Translations under genes and position numbers: made by a program | IMG/VR virus record: IMGVR_UViG_3300005613_000025 | Span: 27,723 to 91,722 of that record | Strand: one strand, 5' to 3' | Length of the DNA stretch: 64,000 nucleotides | Origin: a virus | Shown here: positions 61,077 to 64,000 of the stretch, piece after piece | Layout of the letters: each line of letters opens with the position of its first letter | Position numbering within the stretch: the stretch's first letter is position 1 | The notes under the pieces: model-generated | Database searches by the model: none | Told to the model about the DNA's origin: nothing | Seen by the model: only the letters and a program-made list of their open reading frames with translations

Positions 61077-61288
61077 TATTGAACTCTATATCTTGTGCTA
61101 GGGTAAACAGGTCTTATGTAAAAAGATATATTGCCGAACTTTTCTCTATACTTTTTCTTTACCTCTTCTATGAAGTCAGAACTATTACTACCAAATGGTC
61201 TTGGTTCTGACCAGAACTCCCAATCAAGTCCTAAAAATCTAACACCAATTATAATGTGGGTGAAACTTTGTTTCCAAATACTTTCCAT
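61076..61288 (-). CDS. Small phage protein
   Basis: 70 residues with many aromatic and basic residues (LGLDWEFWSEPRPFGSNSSD). Couples to the ATP-grasp gene by a one-base overlap. Function unknown; could be a substrate or partner of that enzyme. Confidence 0.68.
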   Translation of the reverse strand: MESIWKQSFTHIIIGVRFLGLDWEFWSEPRPFGSNSSDFIEEVKKKYREKFGNISFYIRPVYPSTRYRVQ

Positions 61289-61296
61289 TTTTTTTT

Positions 61297-61587
61297 TCAG
61301 TTTAAAATCTTATTTAATTTATTTGATCTATCATATTTCGGATGAATCTGATTCAGATGTTTTTCCATTGCCACAAAGTCAATATCTCCAGTGATGAAAT
61401 ATTCTTTATGAATGTCAATTGCAATTTTCAAAACTCCAATTTTGAAAAGAGTATCTTTATCAGGATAAGTTCCTGGATATTCTTCCTCTTCTTTTACCTG
61501 TCCATAAAGGTCAGATATAAGCAATTTATTTGAATTTCCATACAAATTCATAAGTATATCCCGTGCTCCTTTTAACTTCTTTTTCAT
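61297..61587 (-). CDS. Small phage protein
   Basis: 96 residues, Lys-rich, helical, no motif. Four-base overlap with the upstream gene at 61584. Confidence 0.7.
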   Translation of the reverse strand: MKKKLKGARDILMNLYGNSNKLLISDLYGQVKEEEEYPGTYPDKDTLFKIGVLKIAIDIHKEYFITGDIDFVAMEKHLNQIHPKYDRSNKLNKILN

Positions 61588-61829
61588 TTTAATATACTTT
61601 TAAGTTTCAGCTCTCTTAATTTATCTTTATCAATCGTAATATCGTCCTCATCAATAAATTCACCACAAAATATACCTGTATGATATTCAACAATAAGGTA
61701 TTTACCCATATCTTTTACATGATGTATCAAAGCTTTTTCTCCAAACTTTTCACGAATATATGGACCTAAGATAGGATCCAAAGATTTCCTGAATTCAGAT
61801 TCTTTCTTTATTGATTTTATAAAATCCAT
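61584..61829 (-). CDS. Small phage protein
   Basis: 81 residues. EYHTGIFCGEFIDEDDITID suggests a short beta domain. Overlaps the next gene by four bases; four bases from the gene upstream. Function unknown. Confidence 0.7.
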   Translation of the reverse strand: MDFIKSIKKESEFRKSLDPILGPYIREKFGEKALIHHVKDMGKYLIVEYHTGIFCGEFIDEDDITIDKDKLRELKLKSILK

Positions 61830-61832
61830 TTT

Positions 61833-62087
61833 TTAATATTTAAAATATTGAAATAAATCAACAGCCTCATTCTCGGTATATTCAGTGTTGAATAAAATAT
61901 GATCGATGAATTTATTGTCTGTTTCTTTGGCGAAATATGTAGGATATTTATCTTCTAACTGTGTGTAAAAATACATTGACTCTCTTAGAGAGATTTTATT
62001 GCTGAACAGTTTGTCTAAAATATCAACAATTTCTTTGTCAGCCATAACTGAACCAGTCTCCCAAAACTCTTCTTTGTAATTTATCAT
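61833..62087 (-). CDS. Small phage protein
   Basis: 84 residues, helical and acidic, no recognised domain. First gene of a run of five on the minus strand, with a host-type box upstream. Confidence 0.7.
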   Translation of the reverse strand: MINYKEEFWETGSVMADKEIVDILDKLFSNKISLRESMYFYTQLEDKYPTYFAKETDNKFIDHILFNTEYTENEAVDLFQYFKY

Positions 62088-62092
62088 CTTGA

Positions 62093-62100
62093 CAAAGATA
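62093..62100 (-). promoter_or_regulatory. Host-type promoter -7 box
   Basis: Minus-strand TATCTTTG right before the gene starting at 62087. Confidence 0.45.
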
Positions 62101-62160
62101 AGGAAAAATTATTAAATATTAGTTTTTTAGTATATATAAACTTTACAAAATGACTTTTTG

Positions 62161-62236
62161 TACTCGGTATGGGTGACGATCCCATCTTTTTCCCGTGAAA
62201 GGGGAATGTCCTCAAACCAACATAGACGAACCGAGC
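62161..62236 (-). tRNA. tRNA-Glu (TTC), atypical T loop
   Basis: Acceptor GCTCGGT/ACCGAGT, D arm with GG, anticodon arm TTCCC-CTTTCAC-GGGAA. The T loop is ATCGTCA, lacking the normal TTC start and A58, so the gene may be degenerate. No CCA encoded. Confidence 0.8.
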
Positions 62237-62244
62237 ATATTAGG

Positions 62245-62326
62245 TTGGTAGGGAGGGATTCGAACCCCCGAACTCAGAGAGAGATGTTTTACAGACATCC
62301 TGCTTTAGCCACTTGCATACCTACCA
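62245..62326 (-). tRNA. tRNA-Tyr (GTA)
   Basis: Acceptor TGGTAGG/CCTACCA, anticodon arm GATGT-CTGTAAA-ACATC, a long class II variable arm, T loop TTCGAAT. CCA only partly encoded. Confidence 0.88.
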
Positions 62327-62334
62327 ATATTTTG

Positions 62335-62408
62335 TAGTCCGTACGGGATTCGAACCCGTGATCTTTTGGTTGAAAACCAAACGTGTTAGGCCACTACACT
62401 AACGGACC
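62335..62408 (-). tRNA. tRNA-Glu (TTC), second copy
   Basis: Acceptor GGTCCGT/ACGGACT, anticodon arm TTTGG-TTTTCAA-CCAAA, T loop TTCGAAT. Sequence differs from the copy at 62161 but has the same anticodon. Confidence 0.9.
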
Positions 62409-62415
62409 ATTTTCA

Positions 62416-62511
62416 GTGGGAAACGAAGGAATTGAACCTCTAAACTCCATACCAGTCACTATTTTGTTAACGGAGAAGGGTTTTACAGACCCTTTGTGAC
62501 AACGCTTCCCA
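62416..62511 (-). tRNA. Aberrant tRNA-like element, GTA anticodon loop, no normal D arm
   Basis: Acceptor TGGGAAG/TTTCCCA, anticodon-type arm AGGGT-CTGTAAA-ACCCT identical in loop to tRNA-Tyr at 62245. Only 11 bases lie between acceptor and this arm; the variable region is about 40 bases; the T arm is weak (TTCAATT loop). GTCAC before and GTGAC after the arm can pair, as GTACC/GGTAC do in the element at 59108. Confidence 0.5.
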
Positions 62512-62517
62512 TATTTT

Positions 62518-62718
62518 TCAAATTTCAATCCAACGAATCAAAAGTTTTGCATCCATTTCTGGTAGAAAATCTGCTTCACCCATATCATCTGTTGGTATTA
62601 CAAAATTGACATCACCTAAGCTTGTCTCAGTTTTGTAATAAGCAGAACCCATTCGGATCATTTGAAAATTTGCGATTGGTTTCTCTTTATAAAGTACTTT
62701 TTTTATTTCATTTTTCAT
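62518..62718 (-). CDS. Small phage protein
   Basis: 66 residues (NEIKKVLYKEKPIANFQMIR then MGSAYYKTETSLGDVNFVIP). The C-terminus is beta-rich with acidic MGEADFLPEMDA. Sits between tRNA genes and the terminator of the 32-residue peptide gene. No family. Confidence 0.68.
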   Translation of the reverse strand: MKNEIKKVLYKEKPIANFQMIRMGSAYYKTETSLGDVNFVIPTDDMGEADFLPEMDAKLLIRWIEI

Positions 62719-62744
62719 TTTATTTTTATTAATTTTTTAACAAC

Positions 62745-62777
62745 AAAAAAACCCATCAACTTTTTAGTTGATGGGTT
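62745..62777 (-). terminator. Rho-independent terminator
   Basis: Minus-strand AACCCATCAACT / AGTTGATGGGTT stem, four-base loop, T run, closing the 32-residue peptide unit. Confidence 0.92.
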
Positions 62778-62801
62778 CTCAGTTACTTTATGTTTTTATA
62801 C

Positions 62802-62900
62802 TTAACTAAAGCACATAGTCTCATCAACTACAAGGTTTCCCTCATATTCATACTCATAAGCCTCATAAGACAATACTGATATGTTGTTGATGTTAGACAT
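62802..62900 (-). CDS. Tiny 32-residue peptide gene
   Basis: ATG at 62900 encodes 32 residues: MSNINNISVLSYEAYEYEYE then GNLVVDETMCFS. Like the unit at 59252 it is a stand-alone gene with its own promoter and terminator and has one Cys close to the C-terminus. The Tyr/Glu-rich centre is unusual. Function unknown. Confidence 0.6.
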   Translation of the reverse strand: MSNINNISVLSYEAYEYEYEGNLVVDETMCFS

Positions 62901-62936
62901 TTTACTTTTTATTTTCTTTTGTTTTTAATTCTTTTA

Positions 62937-62968
62937 CAAATATAAGGTAGATTTTTTAATCTACCAAA
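62937..62968 (-). promoter_or_regulatory. Host-type promoter with inverted repeat in the spacer
   Basis: Minus-strand TTTG, 20-base spacer, TATATTTG. The spacer holds the inverted repeat GGTAGATT / AATCTACC (62946-62965), which could be an operator. Drives the 32-residue peptide gene. Confidence 0.65.
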
Positions 62969-62985
62969 TTTATTTTATTTTTTTG

Positions 62986-63061
62986 TAGCGGGGACAGGAT
63001 TCGAACCTGTGACCTCCGGGTTATGAGCCCGGCTAGCTGACCTGACTGCTAACACCCCGCA
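62986..63061 (-). tRNA. tRNA-Met (CAT), initiator type
   Basis: Anticodon arm CCGGG-CTCATAA-CCCGG has three consecutive G-C pairs next to the loop, and position 1-72 is a T-T mismatch; both mark initiator tRNA. T arm ACAGG-TTCGAAT-CCTGT. No CCA. A late-type box lies just upstream (63080). tRNA-Ile with a modified CAT anticodon is the alternative. Confidence 0.85.
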
Positions 63062-63079
63062 ATGTTTATTTTATATTCT

Positions 63080-63091
63080 CTATATATTAAA
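63080..63091 (-). promoter_or_regulatory. Late-type promoter box
   Basis: Minus-strand TTTAATATATAG upstream of the initiator-type tRNA. Confidence 0.5.
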
Positions 63092-63106
63092 AAGTTTTCT
63101 TCCCTT

Positions 63107-63292
63107 TTAAAAAAGTGAAGAAAAAAATCCGACACTGAATGCAACACCTAAAATTGATAGTGTTTGAACAATAATGAAAATTACAAATATCAAATTAGGA
63201 ACTTCCATCATTCTTTTTTTCTCAACCAATTTATCAAAATTATTGATACCGATGATCGGCATCAGAATATTCCAATGTTTAAAATTTTTCAT
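63107..63292 (-). CDS. Small membrane protein
   Basis: 61 residues with one hydrophobic helix (PNLIFVIFIIVQTLSILGVA). Preceded by a host-type box. Lies between NrdB and the tRNA-Met. Function unknown. Confidence 0.7.
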   Translation of the reverse strand: MKNFKHWNILMPIIGINNFDKLVEKKRMMEVPNLIFVIFIIVQTLSILGVAFSVGFFSSLF

Positions 63293-63296
63293 AACA

Positions 63297-63304
63297 CAAA
63301 TATA
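63297..63304 (-). promoter_or_regulatory. Host-type promoter -7 box
   Basis: Minus-strand TATATTTG before the gene starting at 63292. Confidence 0.45.
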
Positions 63305-63315
63305 GGAAAAATCAT

Positions 63316-64000
63316 TTAAAAATCAAATTCATCATAGGATTCATCATCGACATCCTGTTTGAATGCTCCAACGGTGTAACTATCTATTTCTGTTTCCTGT
63401 GGTGCGTTCTGTACAGAAGAGCTATCACCGGTCCATTGGTTGATCCATGTTATAGGGTTTTTAACTTTATCGAATATTGGTTTCAGGCCGATTATTTTCA
63501 TTCTGTTGTTTGTAAGCCATTGCATATATTGTGTGAGTATCTCAGCGTTCAATCCGATCATTGATCCATCTTTGAAAAGGTAGTTTGCCCATTCCATTTC
63601 TTCTTTTGCAGCATCTTCATACATTTTAATAACAATATCTTCACAATCTTCTGCAATTTTTTGAAATCCTTCCTCCCATTCATTTTTAAGTGTTTTCAAA
63701 AGGAATGAAGTGAATCCCATATGAAGGTTCTCATCTCGATTGATCAATGAAATGATCTTGGCGTTCCCTTCCATTTTCTTGTTCTGTGCAAAACAATATG
63801 AACAAGCAAAACTTACATAGAATCTTATACCTTCGAGAATATTGATCGAGACCAATGTCAGATAAAGTTTCTTTTTCTTATCGTATTCAGTTTCATTGGG
63901 TATATCATTTATAAGTTGATCATAGTAATATGTCACGGACGATGCTCTTTTGAGTATCTCCTCATCTTTCATTATTGAATCAAATACTTCAGATGGATCT
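63316..64000 (-). CDS. nrdB: Ribonucleotide reductase class I beta subunit, C-terminal part
   Basis: The frame is open to base 64000, so the N-terminal part lies outside. ILEGIRFYVSFACSYCFAQN and LINRDENLHMGFTSFLL give the late Glu, Glu and His ligands of the di-iron centre, and DVDDESYDEFDF is the usual C-terminal tail that binds the alpha subunit. The enzyme makes deoxynucleotides for phage DNA; the thioredoxin at 19355 could supply electrons. Confidence 0.93.
   Translation of the reverse strand, partial: DPSEVFDSIMKDEEILKRASSVTYYYDQLINDIPNETEYDKKKKLYLTLVSINILEGIRFYVSFACSYCFAQNKKMEGNAKIISLINRDENLHMGFTSFLLKTLKNEWEEGFQKIAEDCEDIVIKMYEDAAKEEMEWANYLFKDGSMIGLNAEILTQYMQWLTNNRMKIIGLKPIFDKVKNPITWINQWTGDSSSVQNAPQETEIDSYTVGAFKQDVDDESYDEFDF

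Overview
The window looks like part of a large T4-like myovirus genome infecting a Bacteroidetes-type host. Three kinds of evidence support this. Genes are short, tightly packed and often overlap by ATGA. Virion and replication genes are T4-like: a gp26-type baseplate family (two copies), a tail tube-like protein, a family B DNA polymerase, a PhoH ATPase, a RuvC-like resolvase and a class I NrdB. Many genes also follow TTTG-N19/20-TAnnTTTG promoters, the Bacteroidetes primary sigma pattern. Base composition is AT-rich, about one third G+C by eye.

About two dozen unrelated proteins begin with the same short leader, roughly MKxLxxFxE/NES (for example MKHLKRFNES, MKNYQEFIKE, MKSFKQFNES). It closely resembles the capsid-targeting sequence of T4 internal proteins (MKTYQEFIAE). 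I call it the 'leader tag' below. Tagged genes lie on both strands, many on the minus strand, and many follow a second AT-rich box, TTTAATATATA, which I read as a late-type promoter. They probably form a large set of capsid-packaged proteins. Visible domains in them include ankyrin repeats, a ParB-like fold, a possible PD-(D/E)XK nuclease, a SprT fusion and a very basic peptide.

Layout. 0-5.7 kb: large tagged proteins, the RuvC-like resolvase and a UVR-motif protein. 5.7-10.1 kb: plus-strand cassette with a DUF6011 protein, a nucleotidyltransferase and a Nudix hydrolase. 10.1-19.3 kb: tagged genes interleaved with PhoH, a SprT fusion and a DinG/XPD-type helicase. 19.3-29.5 kb: a plus-strand cassette rich in host-takeover functions: thioredoxin, SmpB, a ~570 nt structured non-coding RNA, a YqeY-like protein, IF-3, a nucleotidyltransferase fold, an RNA/DNA ligase, a HAD phosphatase and ClpP. 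29.4-42.6 kb: GIY-YIG endonuclease, two DNA methyltransferases, Nudix, GreA, HAD and more tagged proteins. 42.6-57.4 kb: structural genes, an N-terminal half of DNA polymerase, a TnpB/Cas12-like nuclease and three homing endonuclease-like genes. 57.4-64 kb: minus-strand block with a Thg1-like protein, six recognisable tRNAs (initiator-type Met, Ala, Gly, two Glu, Tyr), two tRNA-like elements without a D arm, two tiny terminator-linked peptide genes, many small proteins and NrdB.

The most unusual signal is a pair of CRISPR-like arrays (28.35-28.58 kb and 37.63-37.86 kb). Each has four 36-nt repeats separated by 29-30 nt unique spacers and ends in a degenerate repeat. Each begins inside the 3' end of one of two paralogous genes. 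No cas1/cas2 is visible, but a 425-residue zinc-finger-less TnpB/Cas12-like nuclease is encoded at 49.9-51.2 kb. The second strong theme is control of translation: IF-3, an initiator-type tRNA, other tRNAs, SmpB, Thg1 and nucleic-acid end-processing enzymes are carried together.
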